Below, piece by piece: positions 43,495 through 51,826 of a stretch of 64,000 nt of DNA. Both the position numbers and the translations under genes were made by a program. Location: the NCBI GenBank assembly GCA_934320645.1, contig CAKRFP010000004.1, forward strand, positions 35,761-99,760, written 5' to 3'. The notes below the pieces were generated by a model. The model worked only from the letters and a program-made list of their open reading frames with translations. It searched no databases and was not told the origin of the DNA. The DNA comes from an uncultured Bariatricus sp. Its GTDB lineage: Bacteria; Bacillota; Clostridia; Lachnospirales; Lachnospiraceae. The first letter of the stretch is position 1. Each line of letters opens with the position of its first letter.

Positions 43495-45003
43495 ATGAAC
43501 ATTAAACGCGCAAAACAGGAAATCAAGGATGCGGTGCAGGCATACCTGATGAAAGATGAATATGGAGAGTATCAGATTCCGGCGATCCACCAGAGACCGA
43601 TTCTTCTGATGGGACCTCCGGGGATCGGTAAGACGCAGATCATGGAGCAGATTTCCAGGGAATGTGAGATCGGACTGGTTGCGTATACGATCACCCACCA
43701 CACCAGACAGAGTGCGATCGGACTTCCATTTATCCAGACAAAGGTATACGGTGGAAAAGAGTATTCTGTAACCGAGTATACGATGAGTGAGATCATTGCC
43801 GCCGTTTATGAGAAAATAGAGCAGAGCGGGACGAAAGAGGGAATTCTCTTTATTGATGAGATCAACTGTGTTTCGGAGACGCTGGCACCGACGATGCTGC
43901 AGTTTCTGCAGTGCAAGATGTTCGGCAACCAGAGCGTGCCGGAGGGCTGGATCATTGTGGCAGCAGGTAATCCGCCGGAGTACAATAAGTCGGTGCGTGA
44001 ATTTGATGTGGTGACACTGGACCGTATCAAGCGGATCGATGTGGAAGCGAACTTTGATGTCTGGAAAGAATATGCTTACCAGGCGAGCATCCACCCGGCG
44101 GTGCTTTCTTATCTGGAACTCCGGAAAGAGAATTTCTACCGCATGGAAAATACAGTGGACGGGAAAATGTTTGTTACAGCCAGGGGATGGGAGGATCTGT
44201 CAAGGCTGATTCAGGTCTACGAAAAGCTTGGCAAAGAGGTGGACCGTGAGGTGGTGCATCAATACGTGCAGCACTGGAAGACGGCAAAAGATTTTGCAAA
44301 TTATCTGGAGTTGTATCGAAAATACCAGAAGGAGTACGGACTGGAGCGGATCCTTGCCGGACATTATGAGGCAGATACGCTGGAACGTCTGAAATTTGCG
44401 CCGTTTGATGAGCGTCTTAGCGTGGTGAATCTTCTGATTGGAAAGATGGCGGAGCTTTTTAAAGAAGAGTATGAGATAGAAAAATATATAGAAGGGCTGT
44501 TTGGACAGCTGTGTGCTTATAAAGAAGTACTGCAAAAAGAAGATGCAGTTCCGGGAGAAGTTCTTGCTGCGAGAATTCAGTCTCTTCAGCAGGAAATCGA
44601 ACAGAAGAAGGCTTCTGAGCAGTTCACAAAGGTAGAAATGCACCGTATGGAGCGAATTTTGCACAAACTGGAAGAATACAGGAAGGCACCGGAATTTGAG
44701 GCTGTAAAAGCCGCATTTGACGCTGAAGAAGAGCAGAGAGAACAGCTGGCAGATGCGACGCTGGAAACACTGAACCATTGCTTTGAATTTCTCGAAGCCG
44801 CCTTTGGCGAAAGCCAGGAAATGGCAGTATTTGTTACCGAACTCAACACCAACGTATACAGCATTGCGTTCCTGCGTGAAAATGACTGTGCAATGTATTA
44901 CAAGTACAACAAAGGACTGCTTTTCGATGAACGCCGGGAAGAAATTCTGGAACAGATGGATGCAGTGGAAAATGCAGCAGAAAGAGGGCTGGTTGAGGAT
45001 TAA
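43495..45003 (+). CDS. MoxR-like AAA ATPase
   Basis: 502 residues. AAA core with Walker A LMGPPGIGKT (about residues 38-47), Walker B GILFIDEINC and a sensor-type AAGNPPEYNKS, followed by DRIKRIDVE. The helical lid and a long charged C-terminal extension (about residues 290-500) rich in Glu, Lys and Gln follow, including a probable coiled coil near residues 355-410. MoxR ATPases act as chaperones with VWA-domain partners, and the partner lies directly upstream. The ribosome binding site AAGGAG precedes the ATG by about 11 bases. It is the last gene of the three-gene cassette; no clean terminator follows. Confidence 0.88.
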   Translation: MNIKRAKQEIKDAVQAYLMKDEYGEYQIPAIHQRPILLMGPPGIGKTQIMEQISRECEIGLVAYTITHHTRQSAIGLPFIQTKVYGGKEYSVTEYTMSEIIAAVYEKIEQSGTKEGILFIDEINCVSETLAPTMLQFLQCKMFGNQSVPEGWIIVAAGNPPEYNKSVREFDVVTLDRIKRIDVEANFDVWKEYAYQASIHPAVLSYLELRKENFYRMENTVDGKMFVTARGWEDLSRLIQVYEKLGKEVDREVVHQYVQHWKTAKDFANYLELYRKYQKEYGLERILAGHYEADTLERLKFAPFDERLSVVNLLIGKMAELFKEEYEIEKYIEGLFGQLCAYKEVLQKEDAVPGEVLAARIQSLQQEIEQKKASEQFTKVEMHRMERILHKLEEYRKAPEFEAVKAAFDAEEEQREQLADATLETLNHCFEFLEAAFGESQEMAVFVTELNTNVYSIAFLRENDCAMYYKYNKGLLFDERREEILEQMDAVENAAERGLVED

Positions 45004-45140
45004 ACTTCAAGAGCCGGTAAAATAGTACGCAGGAAGAACTGCTGAAAAGATGGAGAATGTCAGGTTGTATGATAATGGAACACTGACAGAATAAGAACTA
45101 CTGTATCTGAGATGGCATATAATGTTAGAAAGCAGAAGAA

Positions 45141-45425
45141 ATGGAAATGAAATTCATGCCAGATCTGCAAATTTGTCAGGAACTTCCCAGAATAAAACCA
45201 GGGGAGTACTGCCTGAAATATGATCTTACCCTGCGCCAGGCTCCCGGTCTTGGAAGCGCGCTGTATTGGGGAAATTATCACCGGGAGAGCTGTCTGAAAG
45301 CAGGAAGTACTGTGTATATCTGTCAGATTCAATATCTGAGCCGATCTATCTGGGGATTTATAGAGAGTACTGGATGGATTTGCCTTTATATGAATCATAC
45401 ATGGTGGATAACTGCCATAACATAA
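45141..45425 (+). CDS. Small ORF with possible SH3b-like remnant, uncertain
   Basis: 94 residues in an otherwise empty stretch between the MoxR gene and argG. The segment GEYCLKYDLTLRQAPG, then a KAGSTVYIC strand and WGFIESTGWICLY recalls bacterial SH3 domains of Clostridia wall proteins (pattern: opening Y-x-V, LNVRxGPG, KGTxVxV, WGKIxSGWI). There is no signal peptide, the ribosome binding site is poor, and conserved positions are lost, so this may be a decayed fragment. TATAAT at 45118-45123 gives a possible -10. Confidence 0.3.
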   Translation: MEMKFMPDLQICQELPRIKPGEYCLKYDLTLRQAPGLGSALYWGNYHRESCLKAGSTVYICQIQYLSRSIWGFIESTGWICLYMNHTWWITAIT

Positions 45426-45445
45426 TTATATAACTTTCGATTACC

Positions 45446-45526
45446 TGTCTGCCGCATTGCGCAAAAAGCGCAATCTACGGCAGACAATTGTGGAAGCCAT
45501 TGCTGACACAATTGTCGCTTTAAGCG
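45446..45526. repeat. Cluster of three palindromes with overlapping arms
   Basis: TGTCTGCCG (45446-45454) pairs with CGGCAGACA (45478-45486), and ATTGCGC with GCGCAAT inside it. The right arm overlaps the left arm of a second repeat, GACAATTGTG (45483-45492) with CACAATTGTC (45507-45516), so the two hairpins exclude one another. CGCT-TTA-AGCG follows at once. The rest of 45004-45655 holds only the doubtful small ORF and the argG terminator. Confidence 0.65.
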
Positions 45527-45606
45527 GTTCATTGGAATGGTTTGCACAACTGAATTCGCAACATATAATCTGGAAACTCTGCGTCCCCTTTCGATTTATT
45601 CCATAT

Positions 45607-45638
45607 AAAAAAGGGATACCATCACGGCATCCCCTTTT
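45607..45638 (-). terminator. Intrinsic terminator of argG (minus strand)
   Basis: Read on the minus strand, AAAAGGGGAT-GCC pairs imperfectly with GG-TATCCCTTTT and runs into TTTTTTATATGG. It lies 18 bases after the argG stop. Confidence 0.75.
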
Positions 45639-45655
45639 ATGCTAAGGATATACAA

Positions 45656-46876
45656 TTATTTATTATTTACCTCAAGATTCTTCATCGCACGAACCTTCAG
45701 CGGAAGTCCGAACAGAGTGATGAATCCGCTTGCATCATGGTGATCGTACATATCACCGGTTGTGAAGCTTGCCAGAGATTCATTGTAAAGTGAGTATGGA
45801 GAAGTAGTTCCGGCCTTAATGATATTTCCTTTGTAAAGTCTGAATTTAACTTCACCTGTTACATATTTCTGAGTAGATTTTACGAAAGCACGAAGAGCTT
45901 CACAAAGTGGTGTGAACCATTTTCCTTCGTATACAACCTGAGCGAGTTTGTTGCCAAGATCTTTCTTAACTTCCATGGTAGCACGGTCGATAACCAGTTC
46001 TTCAAGCTGTTTGTGAGCTTCCATCAGGATTGTTCCGCCAGGAGTTTCATAAACACCACGGGATTTCATACCAACAACACGGTTTTCAACGATATCAACG
46101 ATACCGATACCATGCTTGCCGCCAAGTTCGTTGAGCTTGCGGATGATATCAGAAACCTTCATGGCTTCGCCGTTGATTGTCTTCGGAACACCTTCTTCAA
46201 ATGTCATGGTTACATATTCATCTTCATCCGGTGCATTTTCCGGTGTATTTCCAAGAACAAGAAGATCTGCGTAATTTGGTTCGCAGGATGGATCTTCAAG
46301 TTCCAGTCCTTCGTGGCTGATGTGCCATAAGTTACGGTCGCGGCTGTAGCTGTGGCTTGCGTCAAACGGAAGATCGATTCCGTGAGCTTTACAGTAAGCG
46401 ATTTCATCGTCACGTGACTGAAGTGTCCACAGATCTGTCATTCTCCAAGGAGCGATGATCTTAAGATCCGGGGCAAGAGCCATGATAGAAAGCTCGAAAC
46501 GGATCTGGTCATTTCCTTTTCCGGTAGCACCGTGGCAGATAGCAGTAGCACCTTCTTTTCTTGCTACTTCAACAAGTCTCTTGGAGATTGCCGGACGAGC
46601 CATAGAAGTTCCGAGAAGGTATGCATTTTCGTAAACAGCATTTGCCTGTACACATGGCATAATATAGTTGTCACAGAAATCATCTGTGATATCTTCGATG
46701 TATAATTTGGAAGCACCTGCGAGTTTTGCTCTTTCATCAAGACCGTCCAGCTCTTCGCCCTGTCCGCAGTCGATACAGCAGCAGATTACTTCATAATCAA
46801 ATGTCTCCTTTAACCAAGGGATCAGTGTGGTAGTGTCAAGACCACCAGAATATGCAAGAACTACTTTTTCTTTCAT
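45656..46876 (-). CDS. argG: Argininosuccinate synthase
   Basis: 406 residues on the minus strand. The ATP-binding start KVVLAYSGGLDTT is the PP-loop of the family, and GTSMARP, CHGATGKGNDQIRFE, EPNYADLL and GRVV-type NRVVGMKSRGVYETPGG are all present. The enzyme joins citrulline and aspartate, the step before argininosuccinate lyase; argH and argF are not in this window. AGGAGG lies before the ATG. Its promoter overlaps and is flanked by ATGCATA elements shared with the argC region, which indicates ArgR control. Confidence 0.98.
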   Translation of the reverse strand: MKEKVVLAYSGGLDTTTLIPWLKETFDYEVICCCIDCGQGEELDGLDERAKLAGASKLYIEDITDDFCDNYIMPCVQANAVYENAYLLGTSMARPAISKRLVEVARKEGATAICHGATGKGNDQIRFELSIMALAPDLKIIAPWRMTDLWTLQSRDDEIAYCKAHGIDLPFDASHSYSRDRNLWHISHEGLELEDPSCEPNYADLLVLGNTPENAPDEDEYVTMTFEEGVPKTINGEAMKVSDIIRKLNELGGKHGIGIVDIVENRVVGMKSRGVYETPGGTILMEAHKQLEELVIDRATMEVKKDLGNKLAQVVYEGKWFTPLCEALRAFVKSTQKYVTGEVKFRLYKGNIIKAGTTSPYSLYNESLASFTTGDMYDHHDASGFITLFGLPLKVRAMKNLEVNNK

Positions 46877-46924
46877 TGTATATAAACCTCCTAAAAATTT
46901 TCTTTCGTATTCAATTCACAACTC

Positions 46925-46953
46925 ACTATACACCATTTTTTATATTTATGCAA
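46925..46953 (-). promoter_or_regulatory. Predicted sigma-A promoter of argG
   Basis: On the minus strand TTGCAT (46953-46948) and TATAGT (46930-46925) are 17 bases apart, about 50 bases before the argG start. The -35 is part of a TTGCATAAATAT sequence resembling the operator units upstream, so a repressor there would block the polymerase. Confidence 0.65.
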
Positions 46954-46989
46954 TAATAAAATGAAAAAACTTTTAAAAATGTTATTTTT

Positions 46990-47037
46990 ATGCATATAAA
47001 AACGAAAATATACATAAAATATGCATAAATATGTATA
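46990..47037. promoter_or_regulatory. Phased array of ArgR-like half-sites upstream of argG
   Basis: ATGCATA (46990), ATACATA (47010), ATGCATA (47021) and ATGTATA (47031) lie at steps of 20, 11 and 10 bases, and the -35 element carries a related ATGCAA at 46948. The steps equal whole helical turns, so all lie on one face. The same element recurs upstream of argC. ArgR boxes in other bacteria are AT-rich imperfect palindromes of paired T-x-x-A-T halves, which fits. Confidence 0.7.
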
Positions 47038-47118
47038 AAAACAGAACGCAAGTAATAAGAAAAAAGAAGAGACAGAAGAGGATTAAACAGAAAATATAAA
47101 GATAAAACAGAAAAATAC

Positions 47119-47146
47119 TTGACATTTGTACAAAAATCCGTAAAAT
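47119..47146 (+). promoter_or_regulatory. Predicted sigma-A promoter of the proBA leader
   Basis: TTGACA (47119-47124), 16 bases, TAAAAT (47141-47146). It is 400 bases before proB and 52 before the small reading frame at 47198. The 47039-47118 interval is A-rich with nothing else visible. Confidence 0.6.
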
Positions 47147-47197
47147 ATAACAAAAAGTAACAAGGTAACACGCTAAAGGAAGAAAGGAACTGGCGAG

Positions 47198-47380
47198 ATG
47201 AGTGATATGCATAAAATGAATAAGAACATCATATTTGATCTCGTTCTGACACTGCCGGCAGAAGGCAGTGTATTTTCCATTCCCACATTCCCGCATCGAC
47301 CGTGTCCTTCAAGGGCACAGAACAGAAAATTCAATATTGCAGATCAGGGAATGCGTGTATCCAATATATATACAGCTTAA
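47198..47380 (+). CDS. Short leader reading frame with clustered proline codons, candidate
   Basis: 60 codons between the TTGACA promoter and the attenuator-like hairpin of proBA. AAAGGAA lies upstream of the ATG. Five proline codons occur at positions 20, 29, 32, 35 and 37, four of them inside the eleven-residue stretch IPTFPHRPCPS. The coding DNA also holds complementary segments: ACACTGCC/GGCAGTGT (47249-47256 with 47264-47271), GTGTCCT/AGGGCAC (47302-47308 with 47312-47318), and two copies of CATTCCC (47278, 47286) that can each pair with GGGAATG (47347). A ribosome paused at the proline codons would change this folding. It resembles no protein I know, so it is either a leader peptide or not translated. 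Confidence 0.4.
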   Translation: MSDMHKMNKNIIFDLVLTLPAEGSVFSIPTFPHRPCPSRAQNRKFNIADQGMRVSNIYTA

Positions 47381-47454
47381 AATGTTCATTTCGGATGGAT
47401 TGAAAAAGTGACAGGTTTCGTTCAGTCATTGAAGTATTATGATTCGATAGTGAA

Positions 47455-47506
47455 AAAAGAAGCAGAAAAAGGTATCGCCGCATACTCTTTTTCTGCTTCT
47501 TTTATT
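47455..47506 (+). terminator. Terminator-like attenuator hairpin immediately before proB
   Basis: AAAAGAAGCAGAAAAAGGTAT (47455-47475) pairs, with a single bulge, with the run ATAC-TCTTTTTCTGCTTCTTTT (47482-47503), and TTTATTTATA follows. The proB ribosome binding site AGAGGA begins at 47534, so no promoter of normal size fits between the hairpin and the gene. That makes a conditional terminator more likely than a simple end signal. Confidence 0.8.
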
Positions 47507-47546
47507 TATACCTACTAAGAATATGAATCGAAAAGAGGAAAACGAA

Positions 47547-48455
47547 ATGGAATTAAGAGCAACCTTAAAGGAAAAGAAACGAATCGTCATCAAAGTGGGA
47601 ACCTCCACTGTCACCTATGCCAAAACCGGTAACATCAATCTGGAAAAACTGGAGAAATTTGTCCGTGTACTGATCAATCTCAGAAACCGTGGAAAAGAAG
47701 TGATCGTAGTATCTTCCGGTGCAGTCGGTATCGGAAAAAATGTCCTTGGAATCAGCGAGAAGCCGGCTGGTTCTGTCAAACAGGCATGTGCAGCAGTGGG
47801 GCAGGGACGTCTGATGATGATCTATGAGAAATTTTTTGCCGAGTACAGCCAGCTCACCGCACAAGTTCTGCTGACGAAAGAATCTGTCTACAGCAAGACA
47901 TGCCGTATCCATGCGAAAGAAACATTTGAAGAGCTTCTGGCAATGAATGTGGTTCCGATCGTCAATGCAAATGATGCTATTTCCGTGGATGAGGACAGCT
48001 ATGGAAATTTTGGCGATAATGATACCATGTCTGCGGATGTAGCGGCACTGGTGGAGGCGGATCTTCTGATCATGATGTCGGATATCGAGGGACTTTATAC
48101 GGATGATCCAAGAACCAATCCGGCAGCAAGATTTGTGCATACCGTGAACCGGATTGATGAAGAACTGGAGAAGATGGGAAAAGGAGCCGGAAGCGCAGTC
48201 GGAACCGGTGGCATGGCGACAAAGATCGAGGCAGCCAAGATTGCAACAGAAGCGGGAGCAGATATGGTGATCGCAAATGGCGACAACATTTACGCAATCA
48301 ATGATATTATGGCTGGAAAGAAGGTTGGTACACTGTTTCTTGCGAAAAATCACCGCTATAACGGGGAAAATGAGCTGGGACCGGAAAGAGATGCGTACAG
48401 GATGGAGCGGAGACTGAAAAGAAATATGCAGTATCGGATGGCTGTGGGAAAGTAG
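47547..48455 (+). CDS. proB: Glutamate 5-kinase
   Basis: 302 residues from the ATG at 47547, which has AGAGGA 7 bases upstream; an in-frame ATG at 47523 is less well placed. Amino-acid kinase domain motifs: [63 protein letters not shown]. The enzyme phosphorylates glutamate, the first and feedback-regulated step of proline synthesis. The protein ends about 40 residues after the kinase core, so it lacks the C-terminal PUA domain of the E. coli enzyme. proA follows with a 12-base gap. Confidence 0.97.
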   Translation: MELRATLKEKKRIVIKVGTSTVTYAKTGNINLEKLEKFVRVLINLRNRGKEVIVVSSGAVGIGKNVLGISEKPAGSVKQACAAVGQGRLMMIYEKFFAEYSQLTAQVLLTKESVYSKTCRIHAKETFEELLAMNVVPIVNANDAISVDEDSYGNFGDNDTMSADVAALVEADLLIMMSDIEGLYTDDPRTNPAARFVHTVNRIDEELEKMGKGAGSAVGTGGMATKIEAAKIATEAGADMVIANGDNIYAINDIMAGKKVGTLFLAKNHRYNGENELGPERDAYRMERRLKRNMQYRMAVGK

Positions 48456-48466
48456 AGGTGAATGAA

Positions 48467-49735
48467 ATGGAACAGAGAGCAGAGAAAAAAATCTATATGG
48501 AAAAACTTGGAAAGCGTGCGGTCAGGGCAAAAGAAACAGTCGCATTTTTAAATGTAATTCAAAGACAGGAAGGGCTCATCCTGGTGGCAGATGCGCTGGC
48601 GGCACAACAGGCATATATAATAGAAGAAAACCAAAAGGATATTATGCTTGCAAGAAAAAATAAGATGGCAGAGCCACTGATCGACCGGCTTCTTTTAAAT
48701 GAAAACAGAATCCGGAAAATGGCAGAAGGACTTAGGGAGATTGCAGCACTTCCGGATATTTTGGGAGAGATCATTTCCATGAAAATAAGGCCAAACGGAC
48801 TGCAGATCGGAGAAAAACGAGTTCCGCTTGGTGTTGTCGGAATCATTTATGAAGCCCGTCCGAATGTGACTGCAGATGCCTTTGGACTCTGCTTTAAGAC
48901 CGGAAATGTCGCCGTTTTAAAAGGAGGAAGTGCGGCAGCAAATTCCTGCAGGGCTATAGCAGAGGTGATCCGTGGGGCACTTGTGAAAAAGGGAATGGAA
49001 CCGGATGCGCTGATTCTGGTTGAAGATACCAGCCGGGAGTCGGCTCTGGAAATGATGCGGATGAAGGACTATCTGGATGTACTGATCCCAAGAGGAGGTG
49101 CTTCACTGATTGCATCTGTGGTAGAGAACAGTACGGTTCCGGTGATTGAGACTGGGACGGGTAACTGCCATATTTATGTGGATGAATTTGCTGATATCCA
49201 GATGGCAGCGGAGATTATCGAAAATGCAAAGACGCAGAGACTTGGTGTATGCAATGCATGTGAATCCTTGGTGATTCATGAGAAAATTGCGGAAGAAGTG
49301 CTTCCGGTGATCTGTGACCGGCTTTCGGCAAAAGGTGTGGAGATCCGGGGAGACGAAGCGGCAAGGCAGATCGATGAACGGATCGCTTGGGCACAGGAAA
49401 GCGACTGGGGGCAGGAATATCTGGATGCGATTATTTCTGTGAAGATTGTTCCAACCATCTGGGATGCCATCCGGCACATTAACAAATGGAACACCGGGCA
49501 TTCCGAGACGATTATCACGAAGGATTATGCAAATGCACTGTATTTTCAGGAGAGGGTAGATGCGGCGGCAGTGTATGTCAATGCGTCAACCAGATTTACC
49601 GATGGAAATGAGTTCGGTTTCGGGGCAGAGATCGGAATCAGCACACAGAAGCTTCATGCCCGCGGGCCAATGGGGCAGGAAGCACTTACCACGAAAAAGT
49701 ATGTGATCTTTGGAAATGGACAAATTCGCGGATAA
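48467..49735 (+). CDS. proA: Gamma-glutamyl phosphate reductase
   Basis: 422 residues from the ATG at 48467, placed 6 bases after AGAGGTG; a GTG at 48458 is part of that site. Aldehyde-dehydrogenase fold with [43 protein letters not shown], a catalytic cysteine in [11 protein letters not shown] and [22 protein letters not shown]. It reduces gamma-glutamyl phosphate to the semialdehyde that cyclises towards proline. It follows proB in the same unit; proC is not in this window. Confidence 0.97.
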   Translation: MEQRAEKKIYMEKLGKRAVRAKETVAFLNVIQRQEGLILVADALAAQQAYIIEENQKDIMLARKNKMAEPLIDRLLLNENRIRKMAEGLREIAALPDILGEIISMKIRPNGLQIGEKRVPLGVVGIIYEARPNVTADAFGLCFKTGNVAVLKGGSAAANSCRAIAEVIRGALVKKGMEPDALILVEDTSRESALEMMRMKDYLDVLIPRGGASLIASVVENSTVPVIETGTGNCHIYVDEFADIQMAAEIIENAKTQRLGVCNACESLVIHEKIAEEVLPVICDRLSAKGVEIRGDEAARQIDERIAWAQESDWGQEYLDAIISVKIVPTIWDAIRHINKWNTGHSETIITKDYANALYFQERVDAAAVYVNASTRFTDGNEFGFGAEIGISTQKLHARGPMGQEALTTKKYVIFGNGQIRG

Positions 49736-49740
49736 GAAGA

Positions 49741-49769
49741 TTGACAGGAAAAAATCTCCATTTTATAAT
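49741..49769 (+). promoter_or_regulatory. Consensus sigma-A promoter of the ogt-like gene
   Basis: TTGACA (49741-49746), 17 bases, TATAAT (49764-49769), both perfect, starting 6 bases after the proA stop. Confidence 0.8.
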
Positions 49770-49825
49770 TTGAATGATACAAAAAACATGGTATCAGGAC
49801 GGATGAAAAAGGGGAAGAATGAAAA

Positions 49826-50332
49826 ATGCTGTATGTAAGCTACTATGATTCGCCGATCGGGAAAATTACGCTTGGAGCACGGGAGGATGTACTTGTCGGT
49901 GCATGGTTTGAAGGACAGAAATACTACATGGACAAGATTATAGAAGATTTCGAGGAAAAGAAGGATTTATCAGTGCTTGTTCAGGCGGAACACTGGCTGG
50001 ACCGGTATTTTGCAGGGCAGGATCCGGATCCGGAAGAACTTCCTCTTGCACCTACAGGAAGTGATTTCCGAAAAGAAGTATGGAAGATTATCGCAAAAAT
50101 CCCGTATGGATGTACCATTACTTATGGAAAAATCGCAAAGATCCTTGCAGTAAAACGGGGAGTGAAAAGTATCTCGCCGCAGGCAGTCGGAGGTGCGGTC
50201 GGACATAATCCGATCTCTGTGATCATTCCATGTCACCGGGTCATTGGAAGTGACGGAAGTCTGACCGGATATGCCGGTGGGATTGAGAAGAAAGAGTGGC
50301 TGCTTGCACATGAGGAAGCCCATATCAGATAA
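49826..50332 (+). CDS. ogt: Methylated-DNA-protein-cysteine methyltransferase
   Basis: 168 residues. The active-site motif IPCHRVIGSDGSLTGYAGG with its acceptor cysteine is complete, and the helix-turn-helix part reads IPYGCTITYGKIAK with a later VGGAVGHNPIS. It repairs O6-alkylguanine by taking the alkyl group onto itself. The N-terminal YYDSPIGKITLGA is typical of Ogt. It has its own promoter and a terminator shared with the convergent MATE gene. GGGGAAGA precedes the ATG. Confidence 0.95.
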   Translation: MLYVSYYDSPIGKITLGAREDVLVGAWFEGQKYYMDKIIEDFEEKKDLSVLVQAEHWLDRYFAGQDPDPEELPLAPTGSDFRKEVWKIIAKIPYGCTITYGKIAKILAVKRGVKSISPQAVGGAVGHNPISVIIPCHRVIGSDGSLTGYAGGIEKKEWLLAHEEAHIR

Positions 50333-50334
50333 GT

Positions 50335-50381
50335 GATCATCAAAAATGGTGGCTCGTAGTGAGCCACCATTTTTGATGATC
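50335..50381. terminator. Bidirectional terminator between ogt and the MATE gene
   Basis: A 21-bp perfect stem (50335-50355 with 50361-50381) has a GTAGT loop; its core is ATGGTGGCTC/GAGCCACCAT with A-rich and T-rich flanks, so it works in both directions. Confidence 0.9.
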
Positions 50382-50413
50382 TGGAGAAATCTGCAAGAGT
50401 CCGATCCTGTATT

Positions 50414-51745
50414 CTATTTTCCGGATTTTTTACATAACCACCGGTAAGCAATGATGCAGATAAGCACAGACAATAAGGAGCCGGTAGCGGTTGCGAGCCC
50501 CATCGGAAACAGTGTATCCGGGAAAATTTTCGAAGTCAGATAAACACCCGGAATACGCACGCACAAAATAGCGATCAGGTTATGTAAAAATGAAATTCCA
50601 GATTTTCCACATGCACAGAAGTATCCGCTGAAACTGAAATGAACACCGGCAAAAATACAATCCCAGATATATCCGCGAATGTACTGCGCACCGAGAAGAA
50701 TAACGGCTGCGTCTGCAGTGAAAAGTCCGACAACCGGAGCTGCTATAAATTGGATCAATATGGAGACGACCAGACCAAATCCAATGGCGATCATCATGGC
50801 ATAGCGAAGCGTCTGCTTTGCACGGTCATACTTTCCGGCACCGATATTCTGGGCTGCGAGCGCAGAAACAGTTGAAAGCATGGAAGACGGAACCAGGAAC
50901 AGAAAGCTGATGATTTTTTCCACAATGCCGACAGCAGCGGCTGCGTTCAGTCCGCGACGGTTGGCAATGATCGTAATAATAATGAAAGCAATCTGAATAA
51001 ATCCGTCCTGAAGCGCTACCGGAATCCCAATATTCAGAATTTTGCCAAGCGTTTTTTTCTGTGGCCGGAAACAGTCTCCGGAAAGAGAAAGTCCGGTCTG
51101 CCTGCGTTTAATGGCAATTAGTGCAAACAGAACGCTGAATGCCTGCGAAAGCGTTGTGCCAAGCGCAGCACCGGAAGCTCCCAGATGGAAAAATCCGATA
51201 AACAGATAATCCAGCAGAATATTCACCACACAGGCAACCGCAATAAAATACATCGGACTTTTAGAATCCCCCAGTCCGCGGAAAATCGAACTGATCACAT
51301 TATACGCCGTAATAAAAGGAATCCCGATAAAACAGATTGTCAGATAAGCTGCTGTCCCGGAAACAGCTTCCGCAGGCGTAGACATCACCGAAACAATTGG
51401 CTTCACAAAAAACAGAAGCAAAACCGCCAGCACCAGAGAAATCCCCATAAACAAAGTCACCGTATTTCCCACAAACACAGAAGCACGTTTCTTATCGCCC
51501 GCTCCAATCGACTGTCCAATCGAAACCGTAGCCCCCATCGCCAGTCCCACGATCATCACCGTCAGCATATGCATCACCTGGCTCCCAATCGAAACCGCCG
51601 TCGTACTGGCAACCCCATCAAACTGCCCCACAATAAAAAGATCCGCCATCCCATAAAGCGTCTGCAAAAAATAAGACAAAAAATAAGGTAGCGAAAAATA
51701 AATCACATTCCGAAAAACACTCCCCGAAGTAAGATCCCGTTCCAT
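50414..51745 (-). CDS. MATE family efflux transporter
   Basis: 443 residues on the minus strand with twelve hydrophobic segments in two similar halves. The start FSLPYFLSYFLQTLYGMADLFIVGQFDG, then STTAVSIGSQVMHML and the mid-protein GIPVALQDGFIQIAF are typical of the bacterial DinF/NorM-like branch. It exports drugs or metabolites in exchange for Na+ or H+. There is no substrate clue. AAAGGAGTT precedes the ATG. It is divergent from the arg operon, and its promoter lies beside the ArgR-like array. Confidence 0.92.
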   Translation of the reverse strand: MERDLTSGSVFRNVIYFSLPYFLSYFLQTLYGMADLFIVGQFDGVASTTAVSIGSQVMHMLTVMIVGLAMGATVSIGQSIGAGDKKRASVFVGNTVTLFMGISLVLAVLLLFFVKPIVSVMSTPAEAVSGTAAYLTICFIGIPFITAYNVISSIFRGLGDSKSPMYFIAVACVVNILLDYLFIGFFHLGASGAALGTTLSQAFSVLFALIAIKRRQTGLSLSGDCFRPQKKTLGKILNIGIPVALQDGFIQIAFIIITIIANRRGLNAAAAVGIVEKIISFLFLVPSSMLSTVSALAAQNIGAGKYDRAKQTLRYAMMIAIGFGLVVSILIQFIAAPVVGLFTADAAVILLGAQYIRGYIWDCIFAGVHFSFSGYFCACGKSGISFLHNLIAILCVRIPGVYLTSKIFPDTLFPMGLATATGSLLSVLICIIAYRWLCKKSGK

Positions 51746-51777
51746 AAAATAACAACTCCTTTACAATCACTTCCTTA

Positions 51778-51807
51778 ATACTAACTTCATTTTCCCACAA
51801 TAGTCAA
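51778..51807 (-). promoter_or_regulatory. Possible promoter of the MATE gene
   Basis: On the minus strand TTGACT (51807-51802) and TAGTAT (51783-51778) are 18 bases apart, about 30 bases before the gene. Confidence 0.4.
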
Positions 51808-51826
51808 TAAAAAGAATACAGACCTA

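Noticed and set aside
47150..47520. T-box riboswitch upstream of proB
   Set aside because: The leader has a terminator hairpin and sits before a proline gene, but I cannot find the conserved T-box sequence (GGTGGTACCGCG-like) or a stem I with a specifier loop.
51185..51691. 168-codon plus-strand frame inside the MATE gene
   Set aside because: It is the reverse of a membrane protein gene and encodes a His/Arg/Asn-rich sequence with no start signal.
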